Positions 27,689-35,896 of a DNA stretch of 64,000 bases are shown here, piece after piece. Positions within the stretch are counted from its first letter, which is position 1. Each line of letters begins with the position of its first letter. Origin of the DNA: Methanosarcina barkeri 3. Lineage in GTDB: Archaea; Halobacteriota; Methanosarcinia; Methanosarcinales; Methanosarcinaceae. The notes under the pieces are model-generated. The model saw nothing but the letters and a program-made list of their open reading frames with translations, made no database searches and was not told the origin of the DNA. Position numbers and translations under genes: made by a program. Location of the stretch: the NCBI RefSeq assembly GCF_000970305.1, contig NZ_CP009517.1, positions 3,844,001 through 3,908,000 of the forward strand, in the 5' to 3' direction.

Positions 27689-28675
27689 TTAAGGCACTTT
27701 TACTTTGTTCAGTATCTGTGCAATTATCCGGTCGCTGGTGACCTCTTCAACTTCCGCCTCGTAGTTAAGAAGTATACGATGCCGAAGCACATTGTATGCA
27801 ACAGCTTTCACGTCTTCAGGAATCACATATCCTCTTCCGTCAAGCATTGCATGTGCTTTTGCAGCAAGTATAAGCCATAAGGATGCACGTGGAGAAGCTC
27901 CGTATTCTATGTACCCTTCGGCGTCAACACCATAAGCCTGCGGGTGTCTTGTTGCATCCACAACCTGTGCCACATAGTCTTTGATCTTTCTGTCAGCGTA
28001 TATTAGGGGATTGAAATCCTGAATCTCAATAATCTGTCCGGACGTTAGTATCTTCGATATATGCGGCTGTATACCCTGAGTAAACCTCTCAATGATCTCA
28101 ATTTCATTGTCCTTTGTAGGATAATCAATAAGAAGTTTAAACATGAACCTGTCTACCTGTGCTTCAGGCAGCTTATAGGTACCTTCTGACTCTATAGGAT
28201 TCTGTGTTGCCATTACAAGGAAAGGACGCTCGAGTTTGAAGGTTTCTCCCTGTATACTTACCTGTCTTTCCTGCATCGCTTCCAAAAGTGCTGACTGGAC
28301 CTTTGGAGGAGCACGGTTTATCTCGTCGGCAAGGATAAAGTTAGCAAAAATCGGGCCTTTAAGTGTAAAAAAGGAAGCTTCATTGTGGTTGTAGATTTTG
28401 GTACCTGTTATATCTGCAGGCAACAAGTCAGGTGTGAATTGAAGTCTCACAAACTCACAGTCAAGGCATTCTGCCATTGTCCTGGCCATAAGGGTCTTTG
28501 CAAGTCCGGGAACCCCTTCAAGTAGAATATGACCCTGAGAGATCAATGCTATAAGCATATTGTCAATAATGTCGTCCTGTCCGATTATCGTGTTTTTGAT
28601 TTCAACTCTTAGTTTTGAAATCTGCTCGGAATAATAGCTCGCTCTTTCATTGAGCTTCTGAATGTTTTCGTCCAT
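27689..28675 (-). CDS. MoxR-family AAA+ ATPase
   Basis: A 328-residue chaperone-like ATPase. Walker A reads GVPGLAKTLMA (~55), Walker B FILADEINRAPP (~115) and sensor 1 MATQNPIE, with EAQVDRFMFKL and the C-terminal lid (YGASPRASLWLILAAKA) typical of the family. It is first in the operon moxR-DUF58-VWA-BatD-like. MoxR ATPases usually help fold or activate VWA-domain proteins or metal enzymes; the client here is probably the VWA protein. AGGTG precedes the ATG. Confidence 0.95.
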   Translation of the reverse strand: MDENIQKLNERASYYSEQISKLRVEIKNTIIGQDDIIDNMLIALISQGHILLEGVPGLAKTLMARTMAECLDCEFVRLQFTPDLLPADITGTKIYNHNEASFFTLKGPIFANFILADEINRAPPKVQSALLEAMQERQVSIQGETFKLERPFLVMATQNPIESEGTYKLPEAQVDRFMFKLLIDYPTKDNEIEIIERFTQGIQPHISKILTSGQIIEIQDFNPLIYADRKIKDYVAQVVDATRHPQAYGVDAEGYIEYGASPRASLWLILAAKAHAMLDGRGYVIPEDVKAVAYNVLRHRILLNYEAEVEEVTSDRIIAQILNKVKVP

Positions 28676-29106
28676 TTACCCACCTGCGGTGAAGAATAGC
28701 TAATAGCATAACAAATCTATATAAAATGTTAAATTAGAAAGTCAAAAAAATTTTGGTACAACAATCGAATTACACATGTTTATGAATTATTTTGACATAC
28801 GATATACTATAATGTGTATTTATATTTGTTATAAAATGTCCAGATATCCCATAAAACATAACAAACTATTATGATTTTTTATTATATGTATAAAGTATAA
28901 AAACCTTTTATGAAAAGTTTTTGCGAAAAACTTTTATAATTTTATGATGAAGTATTATATAGAAAATTAATAAGACAGATGTTGACAGGACAGATTTTGA
29001 TAGGATATATTCCGATAAGAAAGATTTTGATAAGAAAGATTTTGATAAGAAAGATTTCGATAAGACAGATTTTTCGATAAGACAGATTTTGTAGGACAGA
29101 TTTAAA
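28676..29106. other. Divergent promoter region
   Basis: AT-rich spacer between moxR (minus) and the 29107 gene (plus). It includes a ~15-bp repeat array (28984-29103). Short minus-strand frames over the array are artefacts of the repeat. Confidence 0.65.
28984..29103. repeat. 15-bp tandem array ahead of the 29107 gene
   Basis: Eight imperfect copies of GATAAGAAAGATTTT (one copy has a 2-bp insertion), ending 3 bases before the proposed start codon of the membrane protein. Confidence 0.88.
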
Positions 29107-29787
29107 TTGGGAAATGAAACCACTCACTTGAACTCTTCTCCTGCGAGCCTGCAGGAAAACAAAATTCTTAAGGCCCGAGCCAGCCTTCTTTTCGATAGGG
29201 AGACACTTAAACTTGTATCAGCAGTTGGTATTATATTTGCAGTTGGTATTTTCGCAGAAACTGCCTCTACGCTTCTATGGGTACATGCTCCAGACGGCCC
29301 TTTTTTAATTTTTTTAATTGTATTTTTATTTTCAGGCCTTATCTGGTTACTTATTCCTCTTTCAATATTATTTTATAATTATCCCAGTACCGTTGAAGTA
29401 ATATCTGAAAAAATCATAATCAAGAAACCCATGCGTAATCCCGTTGTGATCGAAAAAACAGATATCATGGAGATCTCAATAACAGAGAGTAAAATTCATT
29501 CTCTACGCTGGGTGGTCCGCTTAACGTATATTATTTTGTTAGTATTTTTCCTTAAAGATACGGTAACGAAAGCTTTACAAGATCTGCAAAAAGAATTTCC
29601 ATACTATATTGTACTCAACCTGTTTCTGATGAATTTTATTTTAGTAGCATTTTTAATTGTGCAACTTTATAAATTCGAGCTTATGGCACCTTACCAGCAG
29701 ATGGTTAGCGTTACTACGTACTCAAATCTGAAACTTAAGTTCTTCACTGATAACCCTGAAGAGCTTACAGGTCTTCTTAAAACATAA
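29107..29787 (+). CDS. Uncharacterised membrane protein
   Basis: A 226-residue protein with four hydrophobic segments (~37-58, ~65-88, ~136-152, ~165-185). Two polar stretches could form a small PH-like beta domain (TVEVISEKIIIKKPMRNPVVIEKTDIMEISI, and the C-terminal 30 residues). The family is not recognised. The start is uncertain: the frame opens at TTG 29107 directly after a tandem repeat and has no in-frame ATG near it; TTG at 29128 is an alternative. It stands alone, divergent from moxR. Confidence 0.6.
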   Translation: MGNETTHLNSSPASLQENKILKARASLLFDRETLKLVSAVGIIFAVGIFAETASTLLWVHAPDGPFLIFLIVFLFSGLIWLLIPLSILFYNYPSTVEVISEKIIIKKPMRNPVVIEKTDIMEISITESKIHSLRWVVRLTYIILLVFFLKDTVTKALQDLQKEFPYYIVLNLFLMNFILVAFLIVQLYKFELMAPYQQMVSVTTYSNLKLKFFTDNPEELTGLLKT

Positions 29788-30429
29788 ACTTAACAAGAAA
29801 GTTTCGATAATGAGAGAAAGGATAAGTTTGTAGGCATAGGAATCACGCAGCACCTTGTTGATCCTTAGGAGTAGTTAAATTTCTGTTTTAAATCCAAATT
29901 AAAACTTTCTCCACGTCCGCATGCTGCGAAGCAGCAGATATCGGGCGGTCGCTGGCAGATATAGATGACAAATTTGCTAACCCTACTTTGGCATGAAAGT
30001 ACAGAATAAAACTGGCTCCCCATGCTCTTTTTAATCTCTGCTCCAATCACATCTAAGCCTTGTATGGAAATTCACTGGTTAGTTTAGCTACGGCTTCGAA
30101 GAACAAAAATTAGGACAACCTTACGTCAAAAAATGTTGAGATAAAAAGTACTTTCATTTGTTTGTGCCTGTTATTCGAAGAATATCATGTGTGCTTAGTC
30201 AGAAAGTACAGGATACTGTAATATATTTAACAATAGATTTTCCAGCTAGATAATTACTATGTAGTCGCTTGAAATTGTTTATTGTTTTCGAGTTTTGAAG
30301 TTATGATTGTTGAAATTTGTAACTGGTGGCTTGCTCGAAAAAAAGAAAAAGCTTTTAGAGTTGAAGTTTAAAGTAAAGGAGAAATCGAACGTTTTTCAAT
30401 TCATTTCTGTGTATAAATGAGGCAGAAAA
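29788..30429. other. Intergenic region upstream of the Roco gene
   Basis: Contains a dispersed REP-like element (29901-29958). The last 60 bases hold a TATA-like GTATAAAT and a GAGG Shine-Dalgarno serving the Roco gene. No other gene seen. Confidence 0.6.
29901..29958 (+). repeat. REP-like dispersed element, copy
   Basis: Sequence AAAACTTTCTC-ACG-CCGC followed by hairpin-forming ATGCTGCGAAGCAGCAGATA, then TCGGGCGGTCGCTGGCAG. Related copies are at 35704-35795 (minus), 40342-40399 (plus), 41551-41652 (minus) and partly at 17408-17446. Confidence 0.8.
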
Positions 30430-33225
30430 ATGACGAAAAGAAAGGATATAAGGCTTACTAGAGTTAGAAATCTTATTAAAGAGGCTTGTGAAAATAATGT
30501 TAATATACTTGACTTATCCCATAACCAGCTAACTCAACTGCCACCTGAAATTAAAGAAATCGATACCCTGAAAAAACTCAATCTTTCATACAATCAGTTT
30601 TCATATTTTTCATCTGATATTGCAGAACTTAACAACCTTACAGTCCTTGATTTATCTCACAACCAACTAACAGAACTACCACTTGAAATTACAAAACTAA
30701 ATAGCCTTACAACACTTGATTTGTCTTACAATCAATTGATTCAAATACCATCTAAAATTTCGAAACTCATCAATCTTAAAAAACTTAATTTGTCATATAA
30801 CCAGTTTTCATATTATTTTTCATTTAAAATTGAAGGACTTAAAAACCTTACAACACTGGATATATCTCATAACCATCTTTCAGAACTGTCACATGAAATT
30901 ACAAAACTTGACAACCTAAGTGAAATTTATTTATCTAATAACCAACTAACTCACCTGCCACTTGAGATTGAAAAAATCAAAATTCTTAAAAAACTTGATT
31001 TATCTCATAACCAGTTGACCAAATTATCTTCTGAAATTACAAAACTTAATAATCTTGTTACACTTGATTTATCCCATAACCAACTGACTCAACTGCCACC
31101 TGAAATTAAAGAACTTAAGAATCTTACAGCACTTGGCTTATATGGAAATCAACTGACTGAACTACCACTTGAAATTACAGAACTTCACAACCTTAAGACA
31201 CTTGACTTATCAGGAAACCCTTTAACTGTACCTCCTCCTGAAATCGTCTCAATGGGTTTAGAAGCAATTTTTGCTTACCTAAAACAGTCAAAAACCACAG
31301 AACATAATGAAGCAAAATTAATATTGGTTGGTAATGGGGAAGTTGGAAAAACATGTCTAGCTAATAGATTAATTACAGATAAATTTGTGGAAGGTATGAT
31401 CACCGAAGGAATTAACATATCTAGGTGGTTCGTTTCTGCACCATCTTCAGAAAATAGTAAAATCAAGCTAAACATATGGGATTTTGGGGGACAGGAAATT
31501 TATCATGCGACTCACCAGTTTTTCTTGACAAAAAGATCAGTTTATCTACTTGTATGGAATGCAAGGAAAACAAAGGACTATGATCACATTTACTATTGGT
31601 TGCATACAATTGAAGCTTTTGGAGAGGATAGTCCAATAATTCTTGTAATGAGTAAAATGAATGAAAGCGATGATGACCTGAACCTTAAAGATTTAAAAAG
31701 CAAGTTCCCTCAAATTACAGGATATTTAAAAATTGACAGTGAAGATGGTAAAGGAATCTCTGCTTTAAAAGATAAAATCCGTGAAACTGCATGGAGTCTT
31801 CCACTAATGAGAGTACAGTGGGTAGATTCATGGTATAAAGTGCGGGAAAAACTTGAAAAGCTCGAAAAATATTGGATTACATATGATGAATTTCATACAA
31901 TATGTGTTTCAGAGGGTTTAGATGAGACAAACATTAGTATATTGGACGAATACTTGCATGAACTCGGAGTAACTCTTAGTTTTAAAGATAGAATCGCGTT
32001 AAAAAACATTGTGATTTTAAAACCTGAATGGGCTACAGAAGCATTTTATCGGATATTGTCTACAAAATCTGTTTTCCATCGTGAGGGAGTACTACTACAT
32101 AGCGAGTTAGACCAGATATGGGACAACGAAACGTATCCAAAAAAGATTTATCCCCAGCTCATGGAGTTAATGAATAAATTTGAGCTTTCATATGAACTTC
32201 CAGATAAAAAAAGCTATCTAGTTGCTGAGCTTTTACCAAAAAATGCACCTGATTTTGAGTGGGATGAGAAAGATAACCTTTACTTCTATTATTGTTATGA
32301 ATACTTTTTGCCTCCGGGCATAATTCCTCGCTTTATAGTCCGCATGCATCAAGACATTGAGAAAAAAGAAAATGGTATGCCTCTCTGCTGGAGAGAAGGA
32401 GCAGTATTAAAACTCCAAAATTCGCGTGCTCTTGTAGAGATGAAGTCCGATGAAAGGCAAATTGAGATAAGAGTAAAAGGTGATAATAAAAGAGGAGCTC
32501 TCGGAGCAATTTGTAACCAGCTTGACCAAATAAACGATTCTATAAAAAAAATAAATGTGACTAAACAAATCCCTTGTAATTGTTCAAAAAATTGTCTTGA
32601 GAGATACTCCTTTGAAAAGTTGTTAAAAGCTGAAATGAAAGAAGAAGAGACAATTCAATGCCATGAAAGCTATATACATGTGCCAGTTTCATCATTATTA
32701 GATGGTTACAAAAGAAGAGAAGAAAGGTTTAAAGAATATGAAAAATTATTCGGTAAAGTACCTTTTTTTATAGTAAACCAAGCACTAGCTAACTCAGAAG
32801 CAAACCCAAACATTAAAGTCAAACAAAAGACACGTACCAAACAGAAAACAAGTGTAAAACAAAAGACAAATGTCAAGCAAAGGACAAATGTGAATGTAAA
32901 TTTAGAAATAGAGCTACCGCAAATTCAAACCGATTTTGATAACTTAAGAAGGGAAATTATAAAATATAACCCAGAACTTAAAGATGAAATGGATGAAACT
33001 CAGGATAGTTTAGATGAAGTAAGCTCAGACGATGAAAAAGAGAGACTGACTAAGCCGTTTAATAAACTACGTAGATTTCTCGTTAAATTGGGTGACCCTG
33101 ACTCTGATTATAACAAAATAATTACAGGAACTCAAAAAGGCACAGAACTTGCGCAAAAGGTTGTAGAAACATTTAACAAAGTTGCTCCTATGCTTGGAAT
33201 ACTTTCACTACATGGATTACATTAA
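30430..33225 (+). CDS. Roco protein: LRR-Roc-COR GTPase
   Basis: A 931-residue protein. Eleven 23-residue leucine-rich repeats (~25-280, consensus LxxLDLSHNQLTxLPxEI) are followed by a Roc GTPase domain with P-loop GNGEVGKT (301-308), switch-2 motif DFGGQE (~351) and MSKMNE (~415). A COR dimerisation domain lies at ~455-680. Then come a Cys cluster (CNCSKNC...C, ~715-745), a repeated basic segment (KQKT units, ~797-825) and a helical tail. The start ATG follows GAGG. Roco proteins are GTP-dependent dimers used in signalling; prokaryotic members have unknown roles. A STAND-like ATPase gene lies ~1.1 kb downstream. Codon use is AT-rich like the flanks. Confidence 0.93.
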   Translation: MTKRKDIRLTRVRNLIKEACENNVNILDLSHNQLTQLPPEIKEIDTLKKLNLSYNQFSYFSSDIAELNNLTVLDLSHNQLTELPLEITKLNSLTTLDLSYNQLIQIPSKISKLINLKKLNLSYNQFSYYFSFKIEGLKNLTTLDISHNHLSELSHEITKLDNLSEIYLSNNQLTHLPLEIEKIKILKKLDLSHNQLTKLSSEITKLNNLVTLDLSHNQLTQLPPEIKELKNLTALGLYGNQLTELPLEITELHNLKTLDLSGNPLTVPPPEIVSMGLEAIFAYLKQSKTTEHNEAKLILVGNGEVGKTCLANRLITDKFVEGMITEGINISRWFVSAPSSENSKIKLNIWDFGGQEIYHATHQFFLTKRSVYLLVWNARKTKDYDHIYYWLHTIEAFGEDSPIILVMSKMNESDDDLNLKDLKSKFPQITGYLKIDSEDGKGISALKDKIRETAWSLPLMRVQWVDSWYKVREKLEKLEKYWITYDEFHTICVSEGLDETNISILDEYLHELGVTLSFKDRIALKNIVILKPEWATEAFYRILSTKSVFHREGVLLHSELDQIWDNETYPKKIYPQLMELMNKFELSYELPDKKSYLVAELLPKNAPDFEWDEKDNLYFYYCYEYFLPPGIIPRFIVRMHQDIEKKENGMPLCWREGAVLKLQNSRALVEMKSDERQIEIRVKGDNKRGALGAICNQLDQINDSIKKINVTKQIPCNCSKNCLERYSFEKLLKAEMKEEETIQCHESYIHVPVSSLLDGYKRREERFKEYEKLFGKVPFFIVNQALANSEANPNIKVKQKTRTKQKTSVKQKTNVKQRTNVNVNLEIELPQIQTDFDNLRREIIKYNPELKDEMDETQDSLDEVSSDDEKERLTKPFNKLRRFLVKLGDPDSDYNKIITGTQKGTELAQKVVETFNKVAPMLGILSLHGLH

Positions 33226-33335
33226 GTTCAGACTGTTTTCTTTGGAAAACGAGCCTTGAACTCTTTCCGGTTTTAAAGCTCTGTTGCCAAATAAAAATAG
33301 AAGTATAAGTTAACTAGATAAAAGCATTTTTTGAA

Positions 33336-33456
33336 ATAGGACTTACGCATTTGAGGTACAAAATTAAGTACAGAAAACACTGTGGATTAAAGTCACATTT
33401 CAGACAATAAACGGTCTGATTATGTTGATTTTTCAGTTTAACTGCGTAAGCCCTAT
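33336..33456. repeat. MITE-like element, family 2, copy A
   Basis: 121 bp with terminal inverted repeats ATAGGACTTACGCA and TGCGTAAGCCCTAT. Homologous over its full length to 47835-47954 and 48771-48890. No coding capacity. Confidence 0.88.
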
Positions 33457-33478
33457 AAAATCAAAGTTGCGCTAGCAC

Positions 33479-33655
33479 ACCCCATTGCTTGCATCGGGGT
33501 ATGTTTGCGCCACCGCTCGAAAATTCTGTTAAAGGAAATAGTAATCCTAAGCGGTTAGTTTGAGCAGAAGTTAACAACCGAAAAATGGAATTGAGAAATT
33601 TATAATCATCAACAGTTACTGGGGAAGTTTTCATCCCCGCAGCAAGCTAGCGGGG
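33479..33655. mobile_element. Possible PATE / IS200-IS605-type non-autonomous element
   Basis: Bounded by two compact hairpins, ACCCC-ATTGCTTGCATC-GGGGT (33479-33500) and CCCCGC-AGCAAGCTA-GCGGGG (33635-33655), 177 bp overall, with no transposase. Subterminal hairpins are typical of single-strand transposons of the IS200/IS605 group; assignment is tentative. Confidence 0.35.
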
Positions 33656-33945
33656 TATTCGACTGAAATAAAGAGACATAATCTTGAGTTATGGGATGAG
33701 CTCCATTTTACTATTGTTCCTAATTATTTTTCTTATAGCTCTAAGTCAATAAAGCTCTTTTTCTCACTAGAAAAACTGGATGAAACTTTAGGTATATCTC
33801 TATAGGTTTTCCTAAAGCTGAGTTCTTTGTCCGGTCTTTCCCTGCGGGCAGGGTAGCAAAAAGAAGTATTTTTCTTTAATCCTCCCTATATTTGGTACAT
33901 ATTGACTGAATAAATTGGTAAAAGACGAAGTTAAGACGGAGCGGA

Positions 33946-33965
33946 AGGGAAGGCTTGCCTTCCCT
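33946..33965. terminator. Short palindromic hairpin
   Basis: AGGGAAGGC / GCCTTCCCT with a 2-base centre, followed by a T-rich run on the plus strand. It could end a transcript reading through from the Roco gene, although it is 720 bases away. Confidence 0.35.
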
Positions 33966-34333
33966 CCTTTCAAAATTTAGTTTATTTGTATCTTTCTAAT
34001 GAGAAAAAGAGGTCTGTTAGCTGTTTTAATATCTTGTACATTAATAAAGTTGGGTTATGGAATTATAGCGATGGGATACATTGGAAAGTAGATATAATAA
34101 CTTTCAATTATCAGTTTAAATACTTTAATTAAATAGATGTATCGTTAACTGATAATTAGAAATAATCCACTTCAAATTAACTGCTCAATAATATCTTCTC
34201 TGTCTTTCATACTAAATGAGCTAAATAAGCTTTAATTTTGGTATTATGTAAAATCTGACGAAATCAAGGCTAAAAGCGTATTTAAAATGAAGAAGGTAAC
34301 GTAAAACGCATAAGTATCTAAATGAATAAAAAA

Positions 34334-34344
34334 TCTATAAATAG
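34334..34344 (+). promoter_or_regulatory. TATA-like element of the STAND-like ATPase gene
   Basis: TCTATAAATAG lies ~35-40 bases before the preferred GTG start at 34377. The transcript would start around 34360-34366, just long enough to include the AAGGTG ribosome site. Confidence 0.5.
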
Positions 34345-34376
34345 TTTTATGAGATTCTTTCATTAAGGTGTTTATT

Positions 34377-35645
34377 GTGGCGAAGTTATCTAATGTTTTT
34401 ATTTCTGGTGGTCAACCTACTGTAACATATAATCCAAGAGCACAACTTCATCTAGAAGACAAACTTGATGAATATTTAGATATGGGACATAAAATTTTAG
34501 CGATAACTGGTCCAACTAAAAGTGGAAAAACAGTATTAGTTCGCTCAAAGATAAATTTGGAAAAAAGTTGCTGGGTTTCTGGTGGTCAAATAAGCACTGA
34601 AAACGATTTCTGGGAAACCGTAATTGAAAAATATGAAGGATATACGGATTATTCAAAGACTGAAAGTGATTCTACAGAACTTAGTGACGAGTCTGGTGTA
34701 GATAGTGGATTCGATGTAAAGTTATTAAAAATGAATGGAAAAACTTCCTCAACAGAAACTTTTTCAACAGAAAAAAGTATTTCTCGATCCAGAAAATTGT
34801 CTACAAAAGCAATATCAACTAGACTTTTAATTGAGAATCTAAATAATCCAATAATTATCGATGACTTCCATTATATTGATCAAGAAGTTCAGACAAAAAT
34901 TATTAGATACTTAAAAGATCTAATCTTTGATGGATTAAGAGTAATCATTATCTCGGTTCCCCATAGGGCATATGATGCAGTGAAAGTTGAGAGAGAAATG
35001 ACTGGTCGATTAATCCAAATGGAGATACCTATTTGGGAAAAAGAGGAACTCGAATACATTATGCGACTAGGTTTTGAGGAGTTAAATCTTGTAGTTCCAC
35101 AAGAGTTAATTGATTCTTTTGCAAAAGAGAGTTTTGGTAGTCCACATTTGACTCAAGATTTTTGTTATAAATTCTGCAGCAGAAATTGTATTAGAGAAAC
35201 ATTAGAAACTGAAACTTCCTTAGAAAAACTAAATAATGAATCTATATTTTTCAGAGAAATGGCATCAGATACTTCAAAAGTTGCTTTCGATCGCCTTTCG
35301 AGGGGTCCTCGACAGAGAACGGATAGAAAGGAAAGAACTTTTGTAGATGGAACTAAAGGTGACATCTATCAAGCAATACTTTTAGCTATAGCAAAAACTG
35401 GACCTAAGACTTCTCTTACGTATGAGGAAATAAGAAATGCACTAAGGAATATACTTGAAGATCAGGTTCCAGAAGCACATGAAATTACAAGAGTCCTTGA
35501 TATGATGACGGAAATTTCCAAAACACATATTGAGGGGGAACCTGTTGTTGACTATGATAAAGAATTAAGTACATTATATATATCTGATCCATTTTTTGCT
35601 TATTACTTGAGATGGGGAACAAACATTCCCAAATTATATGATTAA
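34377..35645 (+). CDS. STAND/AAA-type P-loop ATPase with C-terminal winged-helix-like region
   Basis: A 422-residue protein. Walker A GPTKSGKT is at ~45, an acidic Ser/Thr/Glu-rich insertion at ~90-140 and Walker B NPIIIDDFHYI at ~158. The sensor region (VIIISVPHRAYD) follows, and the C-terminal ~150 residues resemble the lid and winged-helix region of STAND ATPases (LTYEEIRNALRNIL, then LYISDPFFAYYLRWG). GTG at 34377 is preferred because AAGGTG sits 6 bases before it; an earlier GTG at 34368 would overlap that site. Proteins of this class often act in signalling or antiviral defence, but no effector domain is recognisable here. It is the next gene after the Roco protein, on the same strand. 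Confidence 0.78.
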   Translation: MAKLSNVFISGGQPTVTYNPRAQLHLEDKLDEYLDMGHKILAITGPTKSGKTVLVRSKINLEKSCWVSGGQISTENDFWETVIEKYEGYTDYSKTESDSTELSDESGVDSGFDVKLLKMNGKTSSTETFSTEKSISRSRKLSTKAISTRLLIENLNNPIIIDDFHYIDQEVQTKIIRYLKDLIFDGLRVIIISVPHRAYDAVKVEREMTGRLIQMEIPIWEKEELEYIMRLGFEELNLVVPQELIDSFAKESFGSPHLTQDFCYKFCSRNCIRETLETETSLEKLNNESIFFREMASDTSKVAFDRLSRGPRQRTDRKERTFVDGTKGDIYQAILLAIAKTGPKTSLTYEEIRNALRNILEDQVPEAHEITRVLDMMTEISKTHIEGEPVVDYDKELSTLYISDPFFAYYLRWGTNIPKLYD

Positions 35646-35703
35646 CTTTTCAATTTTTGCTTTTCATTTTTGAATTAGGTATATTACCCAAAAGTCATAA
35701 ATA

Positions 35704-35795
35704 CTGCCCGATATCTGCTGCTTTGCAGCATGCGGGCGTTGAGAAAGTTTTTAAATAATTTGAATAAGGTACTTTAGGGCAGATATCTGAATTTA
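35704..35795 (-). repeat. REP-like dispersed element, minus orientation
   Basis: Core CTGCCCGATATCTGCTGC then TTTGCAGCATGCGGGCG, followed by TTGAGAAAGTTT and TTGAATAAGGTACTTTAG-x-GCAGATATCTGAA. The same extended arrangement occurs at 41551-41652. Confidence 0.8.
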
Positions 35796-35896
35796 TAGGC
35801 ACTGTGTAGTCTACGAAGGATGAACACTTTATAAACTCGAGCATGAGTTCAAGTTCCACGTTTGAAGATGAGTTCAACCCTGTATCATTTTTCCTA

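Larger units (their letters stand above)
33226..34333. other. Repeat-rich intergenic region
   Basis: 1.1 kb without a supportable gene. It contains a MITE-like element (33336-33456), a hairpin-bounded segment (33479-33655), a family-1 half element near 33685-33707 and two short hairpins (33841-33854 and 33946-33965). Confidence 0.7.

Noticed and set aside
28908-29127. Repetitive minus-strand frames with SKSFL units
   Set aside because: Translation of the 15-bp array (a multiple of 3, so the frame stays open). No start signal.
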